64,000 bases of DNA from Onchidella celtica (Eukaryota > Mollusca > Gastropoda > Systellommatophora > Onchidiidae). The notes below the pieces were generated by a model, which was not told where the DNA came from, searched no databases, and worked only from the letters and a program-made list of their open reading frames with translations. Shown here one piece after another: positions 11,653 to 23,412 of the stretch (positions are counted from its first letter, which is position 1; every line of letters begins with the position of its first letter). A program made the translations under genes and the position numbers. Location of the stretch: the NCBI GenBank assembly GCA_963931925.1, contig OZ007576.1, forward strand, positions 19,484,203 through 19,548,202, written 5' to 3'.

Positions 11653-11783
11653 CAGTGGCGGATTTACAATGAAACTAATAGAGCCTCAGGGACTCTAATC
11701 CTGGAGGGGCCCTGAAGAAACTCTTCAATGAGTGAATGTTGGATGTTGCCCTTCAGGATCTCCAAAATTTAGGTCCGCCACTG
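11653..11783. mobile_element. hAT-type MITE, 131 bp, with 8-bp target duplication
   Basis: It starts CAGTGGCGGATTTACAA and ends TTTAGGTCCGCCACTG, inverted repeats of about 14 bases. The flanking octamers TCTGGACC and TGTCGACC match at 6 of 8 positions. A related left half with the same CAGTGGCGGACCTAC start lies at 15673. Confidence 0.8.
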
Positions 11784-11791
11784 TGTCGACC

Positions 11792-13017
11792 GTTCTACGC
11801 GTGGTCTTTCACACAAACGCCCCCAATTTCCGCGCTCCGTGTTATTGCGTGCGTTTCACTCCATTGTCGTCGAAACAGCTGAGTGTCCTGTGACTGAAAT
11901 GGCGTAGTATCACATTGTTAGAGCTGAAAGAGTGTTTGCATGTGGTGTGTTCACAGTATTGCTTGTATATTTTTTTGTATCAGGGCGGATACAGAATGAT
12001 AGTTGGACGAATGAATGGGTGGATGAGTCAGTTGATAGACAGATGGGTGGACAAGGGACGAGGAGATATTACGTGCGAATGGATTGTGTTTTGTGGATGA
12101 TTTTAGTTTTTGTCGGCCTGGTTTTCTTTACGTTGGTAACAATTGATATTGTAATGTGTACCAGCCTGACAATGCGGACATCGTAGTTGGTTGTCTGTCT
12201 GTCTGTCCGTCTCTCTCTGTCTCTCTGCTCCTCTCGCTCATACACACATACGCAGGTGCGCTTGCACACACGAGAGAGACATACAGACAGAGCGAGAGAC
12301 AGACAGATAGAGATAGATAGACAGGCATAGAGAGAGAGAGACAGAGAGAGAGATCGAGAGATCGTACGCCTTCACAACCAGGAACTAGCAAGAACGTTGA
12401 CTCTCAATCTGTCACACTACCTGGCCTGTCAGATCTCCGCACGTGACATTTAGCACAGTGTCACACAGACATTGACGTTAGGAGTGCCCGGCCCAAGTGT
12501 CATGCACATGAATGAATCTTTTTATATCCAGATTCCTATCATTCAGCTCTTCACTGGCTGACTGTATGGGTGTCATAGAAATATCTGCGTTGGTTGGGCG
12601 TTGAATAGTCTTCGTGAATAGAAAATTAAATAATTATCTACACTCGCTCGACCTATATCCAACGAAAAAGAGAGAAAGAGACAGAGAAAGAATGCATCTA
12701 TTTTAAGTTCTTCATAATATGGTATTAAAATTTGTCATTGTTGAATTGCGGGTTTGGTGACACACCCACTGCACTTTGGGTGCGGACCTAGTATGTAACT
12801 TTTTGATAGTGTTGTGGTCAGTTTGCTCGGCCCACCGGGTCAAACATTTTTGTGACCTTGTAATTTAATGTCATGGCCAAATGTTGAACCAGGCGATTGG
12901 ACGCTTTGACCTTGTCACCTGTCTACATAATCCCAGCTAGCGCAGGCAGATAGCAGCTACGGGTGTGCAGGGACCGGTGTGCTAGTCCAAACTGCATGAC
13001 TCAACTCTGTAATTGAA
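11792..13017. other. Intergenic DNA with a CT/GA inverted simple repeat
   Basis: Between 12195 and 12365 a CT-rich tract (TGTCTGTCTGTCCGTCTCTC) is followed by a GA-rich tract, so the two arms could pair. Nothing else is recognised. Confidence 0.5.
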
Positions 13018-13460
13018 AGGGTTAGTTCTGTGCCATGCCTAAATCCACCTGGATTACAAACACAAACTGTAAATGCTCTTGTCCACAGCATCCGCTCCGT
13101 TGTTTGTTGTTTTTTTTAAACCGAAAATGACGCATAAAAAAACTCCCTTTGCCTCCATAGCTATGAGGAGCGGAGTGGAACGGATGCTGTGGACAAATAT
13201 TATACAGAGGCAAAGAGTGTTTTACTTTTTCAGACGTCTTTTTCCGTAAAAAACAACAACGGACAAACAAGAGCTCTTAAGTTGTGCATAACGATGGATT
13301 CAGAGCACTGTACTGCCTTCTGTGCAAATCACATTAACTGGGGACTGTTATGATTATAATAATAGTGGAGCATGTTGAAAGATCTGAGATTTTCAGAGCC
13401 AAAGCTTACACGACAAATGCTTTTTGCTAAAATATCCCAATTTGAACCTTTGTGTGACTC
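13018..13460. repeat. Interspersed repeat family F, interrupted copy
   Basis: Shares CCACCTGGA, TTGTGCATAA, GCCTTCTGTGCAAA and GAGATTTTCAGAGCCA, in the same order, with 27450-27590 and 44610-44790. It is split by the palindromic element at 13079-13264, which therefore inserted later. Confidence 0.65.
13079..13264. mobile_element. Palindromic MITE-like element (GGATGCTGTGGACAA type), copy 2
   Basis: Inverted arms TTGTCCACAGCATCCGCTCC and GGAACGGATGCTGTGGACAA enclose about 70 bases. A further GGCAAAGAGTGTTTTACTTT module follows. It is homologous to 6097-6358 and inserted in family F. Confidence 0.7.
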
Positions 13461-13901
13461 GGACATGGTGTAAAATTGACCCTTTCAAGTTACAGATACA
13501 CAGCTTCAGAGTGTTCTGTAGCTACTTCTACTAATTTAAAGCTTTCGTCACTGTTGATAATAAATTTATTCGGGGGCTTTAATAAACTGCAATTTATTTG
13601 CGGCGTGGTGGGCTTGTATTGTTCAAGGAGATAAGCTGTACTTAAGATAACGTAACAAAAAGCTTGTGTAATCCATCGGGGTTTTGTTTATGCCCGCATA
13701 CCTCTGACGAAAATTTGATTGGGCAATATGTGTCGTACGTTGAGGTTGGAGATTAAACCAAGATGAATTGTTTAGTTTATGAATGTTTTTGTCGGTGAGC
13801 CGTGCAAGGCATAGCCAGTGTAACTAACCGTCACAGATGGGAAACTAGGCATGAAACAAATTCTCAACGCGGCAATTAACCATAACATCGCGACCTTAGA
13901 T

Positions 13902-14093
13902 CTTGTTTGTTCCAACTCCACGTGTTGCACAACTGAGAAATTGGACGTTTTAGAAGTTTGTGGCTTTCTTATTATGATAGGGAGTTAGAATAAATCGGAA
14001 GTGTGAAACAGTTCAGTAGGTGCCACAACGCATTTTGAACAAAGTCAAAGTGTGCATTTTGTTATATTTCTTCTACATACTACAAGATCTCCC
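13902..14093. mobile_element. MITE family C, copy 2, inverted relative to copy 1
   Basis: It begins TCTTGTTTGTTCCAACTCCA and then runs as the reverse complement of copy 1, ending near AGATCTCCC. The last ~20 bases of the far terminus are not visible, so this copy is truncated. Confidence 0.7.
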
Positions 14094-14166
14094 GAATTCA
14101 ATTCAACTCGAGTCATTCAACGAGACCTGAAATTATACATAAAGACATCGTATGTCTTTATTATTG

Positions 14167-14447
14167 GGGACAAGGTGGTCTAGAGGCAAGGTGCTCGCCT
14201 CTCGTGCCAAGGGTCCCGGGTTGAAACCCGGGCCGTGCAGGCATGTTGGAAGTTTGGGATTTTTCTCATATTTTCGTGTCCCTGATTCTATTGAGGGGTA
14301 GGATCGAGTACCTAGTCTTCTCGGGTAAGGACGAAAAAATTCGGAGGGCCCGTGTGCACGTTGCGCACGTTAAAGATACCTTGGCAGTTGGAAATCGTAA
14401 AGAGCAGGCCGAACAGGCCGCTGCCCGGGCAAAATTAAATTAAATTC
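14167..14447 (+). mobile_element. tRNA-derived SINE, copy 1
   Basis: The head GGGGACAAGGTGGTCTAGAG contains a good RNA polymerase III A box (TGGTCTAGAGG). About 45 bases later comes a degraded B box (GGGTTGAAACCC) in a CCCGGG stem. A body follows with TCGGAGGGCCCGTGTGCACG, the conserved core GCACGTTAAAGATACC, and AGAGCAGGCCGAACAGGCCG. Not a functional tRNA gene. Five copies of the family are in this window. Confidence 0.88.
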
Positions 14448-14739
14448 ATCTCTACCAGTCCCTCCCCCTCCCCCCTCATCTCCCCCCCCCCCCCAAAAAA
14501 AACGCCGACCGGCGCTGCACTGTGGCGACGACGTGCCTGCTCCAGTTATAACTGGGCTGCAATGGCACAAAGGCAAAATTTCCCAAATGGGATTAAAGAG
14601 TTATACAAATACAAATACAAATACAAATATTTCATTTTGTTTGTTGAAGATTTTAGACTGCTCTCTGATTGGTGTCTTCAAGCCAAGAGAGGGGTGCTTG
14701 GCTGGATGTCAACGGAAGTATCGTCTTTCCTTGGACTTT

Positions 14740-14990
14740 CAGAACATTTTTTTCATCCAGTTCAGTCAAAAATTCTGGATTTTGTGATGGATTCTACATT
14801 TGGTGATACGAGTGAAACATAGATCTGCGTGTTGTACAAGGGACTTGGCCCTGAAAGAGTTAGTTATCTAGGCACATAACCACAGCCATACAGAATATTG
14901 TGTGCTTTTGTCGTGTTTCATGTTGGTAACGTGGGTGAAAATTATTTTTCTCATTTGGCAAATCACCAGTCAGTGTTTGGGATAGCAGCG
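14740..14990. repeat. Interspersed repeat family R, intact copy
   Basis: Shares GGATTCTACATTTGGTGAT, TTATCTAGGCACATAAC and CAGTCGGTGTTTGGGAT-like blocks with the disrupted copy at 18040-18990. Type unknown; no coding capacity. Confidence 0.65.
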
Positions 14991-14999
14991 ATATAAAAA

Positions 15000-16660
15000 A
15001 ACAAAACAAAAAACGGTATATCAATTATAATAATAATCTTTTTGTTTTTTTTTGTTTTTTAAGAAAATGGAGATCATGGTTGTAGAAATTACTGCCAACT
15101 TCGTATGAGTTACAAAACATTGATGCAAAGCTTCAAAATAATTACTGCCTTTGTGAGACCATTTGAAAAAAAGAATAAAAAAACCGCCAGGAATTCCTGA
15201 TATTTCTAGAAGGATTTCTCCTCTCTGAATGGCTGTGGAGCTGACGCGCCGTATATAAAGCCTCAAACCGGAACCTAAAACTTTCAGTCAGTCTCTCGCT
15301 GCACTGCAGAATGTAACATCCATTCAATTCACAGACAAGTGGTTTTTAAAAGGCAAATATTCGTGGATGTGATGAAAACATTTGAAACATCGTGCAAAGA
15401 AGGAACACGGAAAAAACACAAACGGAAACCAAGGAAAAAAAAAATAGTTTGGGTAGGGAGAGAAGGAAAATAACTTGAGGGATCAAAAAAAACAACAACA
15501 AAAAAAACCAGAAGAAAACTGGTTATTAATAACAGTGTTGTAAGACTGGACGACACTCACATCCTGTCACGGTCAGTTGGCGTCATATGAAATTCAGCAA
15601 GGCCTTCATTCTTCATGGCCGAAAATTATTTTGTGCTCGTCCACGAACGTCAGCTCGAGGATTTCATTTTGTATGTGACTCGAGACCCAGTGGCGGACCT
15701 ACAAGTTTGGGACCTTGAAGCTTAAACTGGTATGAGACCCCTTCCCAACCAGCAACAATAGGATAACATCCAAAATTCACTAATTAGAAAAAAAATCTTC
15801 AGGGCCCCTCCGGGTTTAGCTTAAGCTTCTAGTGCCCTATGTCCCATATTTGAAACGTGCCACCTGGTGCCCAAAGTCTGGTGTCTGGAACATTTTCTGA
15901 TTTATCACCAACAAATAGAGTTTAGTGAATAAAACACATACCTTTATTGTGTAGAGTTTTGCATTTTTTTTTATATGACTATTTTAAATCTTTAAATTTC
16001 TATGTTTCAAAAAATTGTTTTTGGCCACTAGAGGGTTAAGCCTCATTTGCTTCATGGTAGACCCGACACTGATCGAGGCTGGACAAATAAAGGTTAACAT
16101 TTTAATTTAGAAAAACAACAACAACGGTTTCCTGGAAAAAATCAAGATATCACCTGCCTCTAATCAGGATTGAAGAAAAAAAAAAGGGGGGGGGGTGGTT
16201 GGGGGGGCTTCTGTGTTTATTTATGAAAATCCAGACAAAAATTGATCCTGGCAACCCGAGGCCGGAAAATTGGAATTTAAAAAAAATAATTTTTTTTTAA
16301 AAGTGATCAGAGTTATTTGCACCTGACCCGTTCAATGTCGGTGTTTGTTGTGAAGGTTACATCATCAGGTGATCCAATAGTGAACGGGTGATGATAACAC
16401 CGTGCGACACTGGCTGGTGAACTGTGCTGTTCGGGCCATCGGGTATGGACAGCCAGCGGGCGGGGCCATTGAAATTCATGAATGTGACTGGTGGTGACGC
16501 GCGGGAAGAGTTGTGGCTGTGAATGGTGTCACGCGGACTTTGAACCCACGTGAGAAGACAAAATGAGAGCTTTACCCTGAATGACGTGTACACACAAACA
16601 CTGCTGGGAAATTCCTGCTGGTAGCGACAGAGCGATGACAGGGGGGGGGGGGGAGGAGGA
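15000..16660. other. Intergenic DNA, partial hAT-MITE at 15673
   Basis: Contains a CAGTGGCGGACCTAC start (15673) that matches the 11653 MITE but lacks a recognisable right end. Otherwise AT-rich with several homopolymer runs; no gene seen. Confidence 0.5.
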
Positions 16661-16830
16661 GGAGAAAAAATTCCTCTGGTCGTGACGTCAATGGCGAGGG
16701 CCTCGCGTGGCGGTGTCCGCGCTGTGATTGGTCCGATAAGTGGGCATGCCCTGACCTGAGGGGTGAGCGGGGGGTGTGTGTGTGTGTGTCTGTCTCTGTG
16801 TGTGTGTGTGTGTGTGTGTGTACAGCGAGT
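16640..16830. promoter_or_regulatory. GC-rich promoter-like patch with CRE and CCAAT-type motifs
   Basis: A palindromic TGACGTCA (16683-16690) and an inverted CCAAT box (GATTGGTC, 16726-16733) lie about 40 bases apart in a locally CpG-rich segment, followed by a GT microsatellite (16779-16821). This combination is common in vertebrate and invertebrate promoters. No exon can be assigned to it. It could serve a noncoding first exon of the kinase gene 13.5 kb downstream or an unseen gene; both are speculation. Confidence 0.25.
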
Positions 16831-17039
16831 GGGGCGGGGGTCGGGAAGGAGACATGCGCCAGGTGGTTCCGATAATGATGAAATCGTCCAGCCCAGAAAC
16901 GGTTCAGTGTTCGGCCCGTGTGTAGTGAGTGGAACTACCAGTGTCAGGCGTAGTGGGAGATTTACATAACTATCCTGTATAAGGACTTGACAGTTTTCAT
17001 AGTTCACGGGACTACATATACACAGTATAATAATATTCA

Positions 17040-18035
17040 CACACGTGAAGGAGCTTTAAGGATGTCGAAGTAAACTCCTCTGAGCGCAGTGTTAAAGTAA
17101 ACATCCTGATGTAGATAGTATTACATGGAAAGCACTGGATGCCCTGTAGTGTCTGGCCGCATACTTTCGTGGGGAGCAGATTATTAGAAAAGGACTTTCG
17201 CAGTTCATTTGGCTTTAGTTGAAACATCTACTGTGATTCGGTAAACATGCAGTTTGAAATGATGTTGGTGTGTGAAGGGTTAATCAGATTGAATGTCTGT
17301 GTTTAAACAAACTGTAGGCCTTTTTTTTTTGTTTTGTTTTGTTTTAATTGCTGTTATCTGAACTCTTCACCTGTGTTACCAGTTACTGGATTATTATCAT
17401 TATAATATATTTTTTGTGAATTGGAAGTTTCATTTACCCAGTTATTTTCCGTTTAACAGTTAGATCTAGATTCTAGGTCCTGGTGGAATTTTTTTTTTTC
17501 GCCGTTGAAATAGTTGTATCAGTTTGATCGAAAGTAAGTCCGACTTGTACTATTTATGTAGATCATATAAAGTTAGATCCGCATTCTTGTATATTATATA
17601 TAGTAGGGCATGGACTGTTTGTCTGTAAAGTTCCGTAAACACTGGCATTTTCCTTATCATTCCCTGGTGGATTTGAGCAGTTGTTGTTCTTGAATGTGTA
17701 GAGTCTAATGCAGGAAGGTAGGAGGTCGAGAGTTGAATCTGTGCTGAGCTAGTTGACGTTAGTAGGGTCAACATCGATGAGTAAGAGGTATAGGTTCTTT
17801 TGTTATTGCTTTCCTTCGCTTCACCACTCCCTCTTTTCTCTCTATTCTTGTCGACACCTGCATCTATGGCTGTAATTTTTCTTTTTGGCAGTGACGTGTC
17901 GAGAATTTGTTATTTTTATTGTCTGAAAACACAGTTGGGGTCATTCAAGGAGACTCGACATGTGTTTGTTTTTTCTTGTCGAATGTAAGTTTAAGGCTAA
18001 GGACTCATTTGTGTATTGAGATCAAGAATGGGACT
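17040..18035. other. Intergenic DNA without recognised features
   Basis: I see only AT-rich unique-looking sequence with poly-T runs. Open frames are short and have no family resemblance. Confidence 0.5.
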
Positions 18036-18132
18036 TTGGCTGTAGATTTCCTGGAATTTTTCCTTCAGTATGGCCAAACTTCTGGATTTTATGATGGATT
18101 CTACATTTTGTGATTCGAGTGTAACGTATATG

Positions 18133-18398
18133 TACACTCGAGCCAAAAAGTTAAGCAACCTTCACTAACAAGATTTGTGAACTCTTGCCATTCAATTATT
18201 GACTTTTTTGTTTTTGTATAAAAGAAAATTTTGTTTAAGTCATTAAGCCCCATTTTTGGGGTGGGTAAAATGAAATTGAATGTGATTTCAGACTTACATA
18301 ACAATAAATTGATTCCAATGAACGTGTTTGAATTAATTGAAAAATAAAGTTGTCAGTTCTGAGCATAACCCAGGGTTGCTAACTTTTTGGCTCGAGTA
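18133..18398. mobile_element. Tc1/mariner-type MITE, complete copy
   Basis: It starts TACACTCGAGCCAAAAAGTT and ends AACTTTTTGGCTCGAGTA, with GCAACC/GGTTGC continuing the inverted repeat inward. TA dinucleotides bound both ends, as expected for a Tc1/mariner target duplication. About 265 bp, no transposase. A left-end fragment of the same family is at 58058-58146. Confidence 0.85.
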
Positions 18399-18412
18399 TA
18401 TATATATATATA

Positions 18413-18720
18413 TTATAAGATCACATCAGATAAGATAGTTAAGATATCACTTTATTATTCTGTTTGCCAGGAAATTTGTTGCCACAGCATCATTAACAGT
18501 ACAACAGTAAATACAATGTCCAAGACCTACAGGTCTGTAATGCATAACTCACACACGCACATTGCCCACACAACATTACCATCAAATAAGAACATTACTC
18601 ACACATACACACTTTCTGAACAATCCATAAGGAAAACTAACAACAGACAGCATACTGCACATTTCAGGAAACACAACTGCTTCGATCTGCGGATGGCAAA
18701 AAAGATCGTCTATGGTGCCC
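18413..18720 (-). mobile_element. LINE 3'-tail fragment, copy 1
   Basis: Shares GATAAGATA, CTTTATTATTCTGTTT, AAATTTGTTGCCACAGCATC and CAAGACCTACAGGTCT, in order, with 60603-60835. Read on the minus strand it ends in TATCTTATC-type tandem repeats, typical of 3' ends of CR1/L2-like elements; that assignment is an inference. Confidence 0.55.
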
Positions 18721-19011
18721 TCTGTATATGTTTTTAAATACAGTATTAGTCCACTTTTTGGGGATCTATCTGGTGGAAGAAGCAATCATTTAGAATGTTT
18801 AGAATCATTTATATGTTACTTGTAAACAAAGGGCTTGGTCCTGCAAGAGCTTATCTAGGCACATAACTGCGGCCATACGGACGATTGTATACTGTGCCAC
18901 CGTAATGCTGGCAAAATTGGCGAAGGTCCCTTTTCCCATTCAGGAAATTTCCAGTCGGTGTTTGGGATTGCAGTGATATGAAAATAAGCACTATCATTTT
19001 GGGACCTTAGT

Positions 19012-19246
19012 TCTTGTTTGTTCTATCTCTATTTTTTCTGAAAAAACTGGGGATATTTTAGTATGTAGAAGAGATAACAGATCCACACTTTGACATTTGC
19101 TTGAAATTCGCTGTGGCACTTGTCAAGCTGTTTCATCACAGTTCCGATCTGTTCTAACTCAGTACCATAATAGTTTTAATACTAATGCCGCATGCGCAGT
19201 CGTTTATCGACGAAATTCTCAGTTGTACAAGGAGTTGGAACAGACA
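19012..19246. mobile_element. MITE family C, copy 3
   Basis: Begins TCTTGTTTGTTCTATCTC and ends GGAGTTGGAACAGACA. Full length, same orientation as copy 1, sharing GTGGCACTTGTCAAGCTGTT. Confidence 0.75.
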
Positions 19247-19249
19247 GCC

Positions 19250-22200
19250 ATTTACCGTTTTTTCTGTCTCGGTTGGCTGGCTAGTGCTCCTCCGTAGAAA
19301 ATCAACACTAGCGTCACCATATAAGGGACCGAAATATTATTCATGAAAATGATAATGGTAAATAAAAGAATGTCACTAATTAAATGCCAGTGTCAGTGAA
19401 ATATTTTATCGATCTGAAATGTAACAGCAGGTCAGGCTATGTACTTGAGAATACAAATGTAGTATGATAATCCTCACACCTTGTTGGAAAATTGTGTTTT
19501 TTTTAAGAGTCGTTGATGACATATTGTTATGAATTTGAAACAGAGAGCTCTTTTGTAACTGACTCACCACTAAAAGCCGCTCTGAGCGGTTTATTCGACA
19601 AGCACTCAGTTTAAATCCAAATCACAATGTGAAAAAAATATAGGTTGTTAAATTTCCAATGCTTTGGCATTTTACTACATTTTTAAATGTTCTTTAGAGC
19701 TTTATTACTGATCCCCATTTTTCAGAAAGGATGGTATGAAAACTGGTGATTCTGAAAGAAACTGACTGGGAGTGAGCCAGTTAAGTGGGTGGATTATGTG
19801 AAATAAGACAACAACAACAACAAAACAAACAAAAACATAATTTAAAAATAAGGAAAGACATGCAACTAGTGCGATTTTAGAAACACTTATTGGCTAGTCC
19901 AAGGGAAAACATTTTGTTACTGACACTTGAAATATCTAAGCTACAATCCGCATAGTTTGGAATGGCGGAAGGGCTTAAGGAGTGAAAGTGTGTCAGTGTC
20001 GTCAGTGATAAATTTGGACGGTTTAAAAGCGAATCGTGTCACTTGACTGTAAACACGGGTTGTGATGACCTGATAAGCCATGCTTCAAATAGGTCCTGTG
20101 GGTGGTGGCGGGCGCTTCTGGTGGGGTCTCATTTTGTCTTATCTTTCTGTTAAACCTATCTTGGTATATAGATCGTTTTTACTGTTTCCTGGCCCAATAT
20201 GACTGGTATCGACTCATCTCAACACAGGTAGTTCTATGATGTAATTGTATAACATACATTTTGTTTAATGATTTTTTTTTTTTTCACGATGAGAGATTCA
20301 GTTTCTTACTAGATCTATTTTGATTACAGTTGGTACAGAAATGATACCACAATATGCAAAGGAAAAAGGACGGACAAATCAACCTGTGTTTCTTACTCGA
20401 GGTTTTACAACCTACAGCTTTTTGCCACATTTTGACCTTGGTTCAAGCCTTGCTGCGACCTCTCCGATTTTCTGTGGGTTTTTATAATATTTTGTCAGTC
20501 ACCGAACACAGCTTCATAAAGCACAAAGTACATTCAAAGTCATTGGATTTTCCTTAAGTTTTCATACCCATCTACATATTATCTATCAACATATTGCCGT
20601 ATATATATATATATAGAAGTTCTGCTAGAGGAGAAACAATAATACATACAGCTGCCCAAACCTCTTTCCAGTATGATAGAAAAAGAAATTAGAGAATCCT
20701 GTATTATTACTATTATTCCTTTCGTTTATTAGACATTTTGTACAATGTGGATATGATACGATTAGGGGAGAACGACCCATTCGTATTTCATTTATATGCA
20801 GCCCAGCATCTGCTCCGGGTTTTCACGGGCCGTTAACATGCACTTTTTTTTTTTCAGATTCAGTATGGAGATATTTGAATTTGAAAGCTATGCGGGGTGT
20901 ATTTTTAAAGGGTTCATTAACCAATGATATCACGTTATTTATGCAGTGCTGTATTTGGCACGATATCAGTCCCTGAATACATCTGTGTCGATGTCAGGTA
21001 GGTGACCTAGAGAAACAGTGCAGAAAGGTAGACAGGGCCAGCCACGTGGGTTGTATCAAAGATTGTGGTGGGGGAATTAACTAACGACTCTGCCAAGTGC
21101 TTGTTACACGTTTGGCTTTTGACACAGTCAGGATTCAGTGATGTGTTAACCAGTTTTGTAAAGCCAAGTTGGTAGGGATTTATGATGTAATTTCTTCATT
21201 AATTTGCTGAGCAGTGTTGTGAATAGAAACTGTAGAGAGAACGAAATAGAGAAATGGAGAGCTGTGTGTTTTGATGAAACTTTTCTCATCAATGCATAGT
21301 ATTCTTATATAATGGGGGGGGGGGGCGGTACGAGAGAGAATGAGAAGGTTGACAGGATGTAAGAAGAGAGAAAAGGACAGAAAAATTATGAAGAGAAAGA
21401 GAAAGACGAAGGGCTAGGGGTGGGGTAAGAGTGAGCGGCAGAGAAAAGAATGAGACGGAGAGAATTTAGAGAAAGCGAGAGAGATGGAAAGAGAGAAGCA
21501 GTGTGAACAGAAAAACTCGACCGTCGTTATTTTTAGACTGAACTTGTATAAACACCACAGTAAAGTTAGCCTGACATCAGAAGAGTGACACAATGATTAT
21601 CTAGCAGGTTGGCAACCAAACATCAAATATTTAGACAAATGTGACAAGTTCAGGCACATGCCATACATACCGGCAATGCTGGTGTTGTGGGGATGAAATA
21701 TAAACAAACAAACATGTTGATGAATTTAACCCCTTGAAAAATGTTAATGAAGAATTTAAAACAAAACACAAACAAAAGTATATAAGAGAACCTGTGGTAA
21801 TGATTTGAAATGAAAGCTGCAGCCCCCAAAGCCAATGCATTAATCCAGCACTGGCATTGCATGGTAACGTGAGGCCCCGGTTAGTCAGACCTAGAGGGAA
21901 TTGGGAGTGGAATGACTTTTATTTTAATACTATAACCCGGGACAGGGGTTCCCAGACTGTCGTCAATTAAGGGAGTAAATTTGGCCTTTCTAGGGAGTGA
22001 ATTAATTTGCTGATTATATACACGGATTTGTACATCTCTTTTATCGGTTGCTTATTTATGGTACAAGTCATGTAAACTCACAGGTTTGCGATAAATTTGC
22101 TGGAGCTAACCGGACGAAAAAGGTTGCGAAACCTTGGTCTAAGTTTGGAGTCCAACCCGAGACCACAGAATACCGATACGAACCATTCCTTCTCCCAGTA

Positions 22201-22980
22201 TATAATTATGTCGACAAATTGTGTGTATATAAATTCTGTGTGTACTACACTTTTTCTTTCAATTACGTATTGGTGTGGTGCGACTTGTTGCATTGTTGAC
22301 ATCGATGATACAGGTGCAAGTCGGCGGACGGAATATGCCGAATTTATTCGTCCAGGTACCCTGTGTCTCGGTTCCGACACACACACACACACAAGTTCTG
22401 GACACTTTCACCTGATAATACACCAGTTGCTTCTCTGTCGTGTTTAAAACTGAAATACACGTGTAGTGAAATCATGAGACTCAGCTGACTTTCCAAGTGT
22501 GCCAGCGAATTAAGATCCTGTTTAATGTTACACGCCTTTGGTGGAAGGAGTATCATCATGAGTTACACATCTTTACTGGGGCGGCACATAGTTCTGAGTG
22601 TTAGCCCTTTTTATACCGACACATCATTGTTGTGAAATATTTTCGTTCTGTCCGTTAACCATCCTACCGCTCTCCAAAGGACAACTGTGAATGACTGGGA
22701 TCTCACATTTACTATTTTAAAAAGTAATTGAAATGAATGTACATGGATTAGATTGTAAAATGGGTTTCAGGAAATCCAGCTTTCACGGTGGCAGTAGTCA
22801 AAGGGTTAATCGCTGAGCCGCGCATTTACTATGAAAACATCCATCGCGACCTCTGCTCATGGACGCTCTTGAAGTCGTGTCCTTGTAGAAACCCTCTTGT
22901 GTGACTCAAATACAACTCCTCCCTCTTTAATCCTGTTCACATTCTGACCTGTGTCAAAAAATAGCTCAACACTATAAAAC
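19250..22980. other. Intergenic DNA, mostly unassigned
   Basis: No coding signal. Contains a fragment of repeat family I (20395-20530), a GA-rich tract (21310-21500), a decayed G-family head at 20100-20155 and a CA microsatellite (22377-22393). Confidence 0.5.
20395..20530. repeat. Interspersed repeat family I, copy 1
   Basis: Contains TTTTGCCACATTTTGACCTT, GCCTTGCTGCGACC and TTCTGTGGGTTTTTATAATA. The same blocks recur at 39205-39370, 53115-53215, 58350-58465 and 58838-59035. Class not determined. Confidence 0.6.
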
Positions 22981-23010
22981 TAAGCAGTTAACACTTGAAA
23001 ACCAAAGCGT

Positions 23011-23412
23011 GGGGACAAGGTGGTCTAGAGGCAAGGTGCTCGCCTCTCATGCCAAGGGTCCCGGGTTCTAAACCCGGGCAGTGCAGGCATGTTGGAAAGT
23101 GGATTTTTCTCATATTTTCAAGTCCCTGGTCCTATTGGGGGGTAGGATCGAGTACCTAATCTTCTCGGATAAGGACGAAAAAATTCGGAGGGCCCGTGTG
23201 CACGTTGCGCACGTTAAAGATACCTTGGCAGTTGGAAATCGCAAAGAGCAGGCCGAAAGGCCGCTGCCCAGGCAAAATTGAAATTAATAGATTAAAAATT
23301 TATCCATATCATCTCCCCCCCCCCCCCCCCCCTCCAGAACAAGAAATAATAAAACAAGTAAAGTGAGGTGTAAATGCCAAGGGCAGTGAACCTCCTAAAA
23401 TAAAGACCTCAA
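23011..23412 (+). mobile_element. tRNA-derived SINE, copy 2 (with extended 3' tail)
   Basis: Head GGGGACAAGGTGGTCTAGAG with A box; the B-box region is GGGTTCTAAACCC. Conserved core GCACGTTAAAGATACC and GCCGAAAGGCCGCTGCCC, then a tail AATAGATTAAAAATTTATCC, a C run and a distal 3' segment (AAGTGAGGTGTAAATGCC, AAATAAAGACCT) also seen in copies 3 and 4. Full element length is about 390-400 bp. Confidence 0.9.

Larger units (their letters stand above)
18040..18990. repeat. Interspersed repeat family R, copy split by two insertions
   Basis: The left part (18040-18125, with GGATTCTACATTTTGTGAT) and the right part (18822-18990, with TTATCTAGGCACATAAC) are contiguous in the copy at 14740. The ~700 bases between them are a mariner-type MITE and a LINE 3' tail. 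Confidence 0.65.

Noticed and set aside
14167..14245. tRNA gene
   Set aside because: A and B boxes are present, but the acceptor stem does not close properly and the sequence continues into the SINE body.
14243..14443. Apparently conserved peptide ([20 protein letters not shown]) found at several places
   Set aside because: The shared peptide comes from the conserved SINE core at 14.2, 23.1, 24.9, 56.8 and 61.7 kb, not from a gene family.
16357..17040. 227-codon minus-strand frame
   Set aside because: Middle part is CA/G-run low complexity; no recognisable domain or conserved ends.
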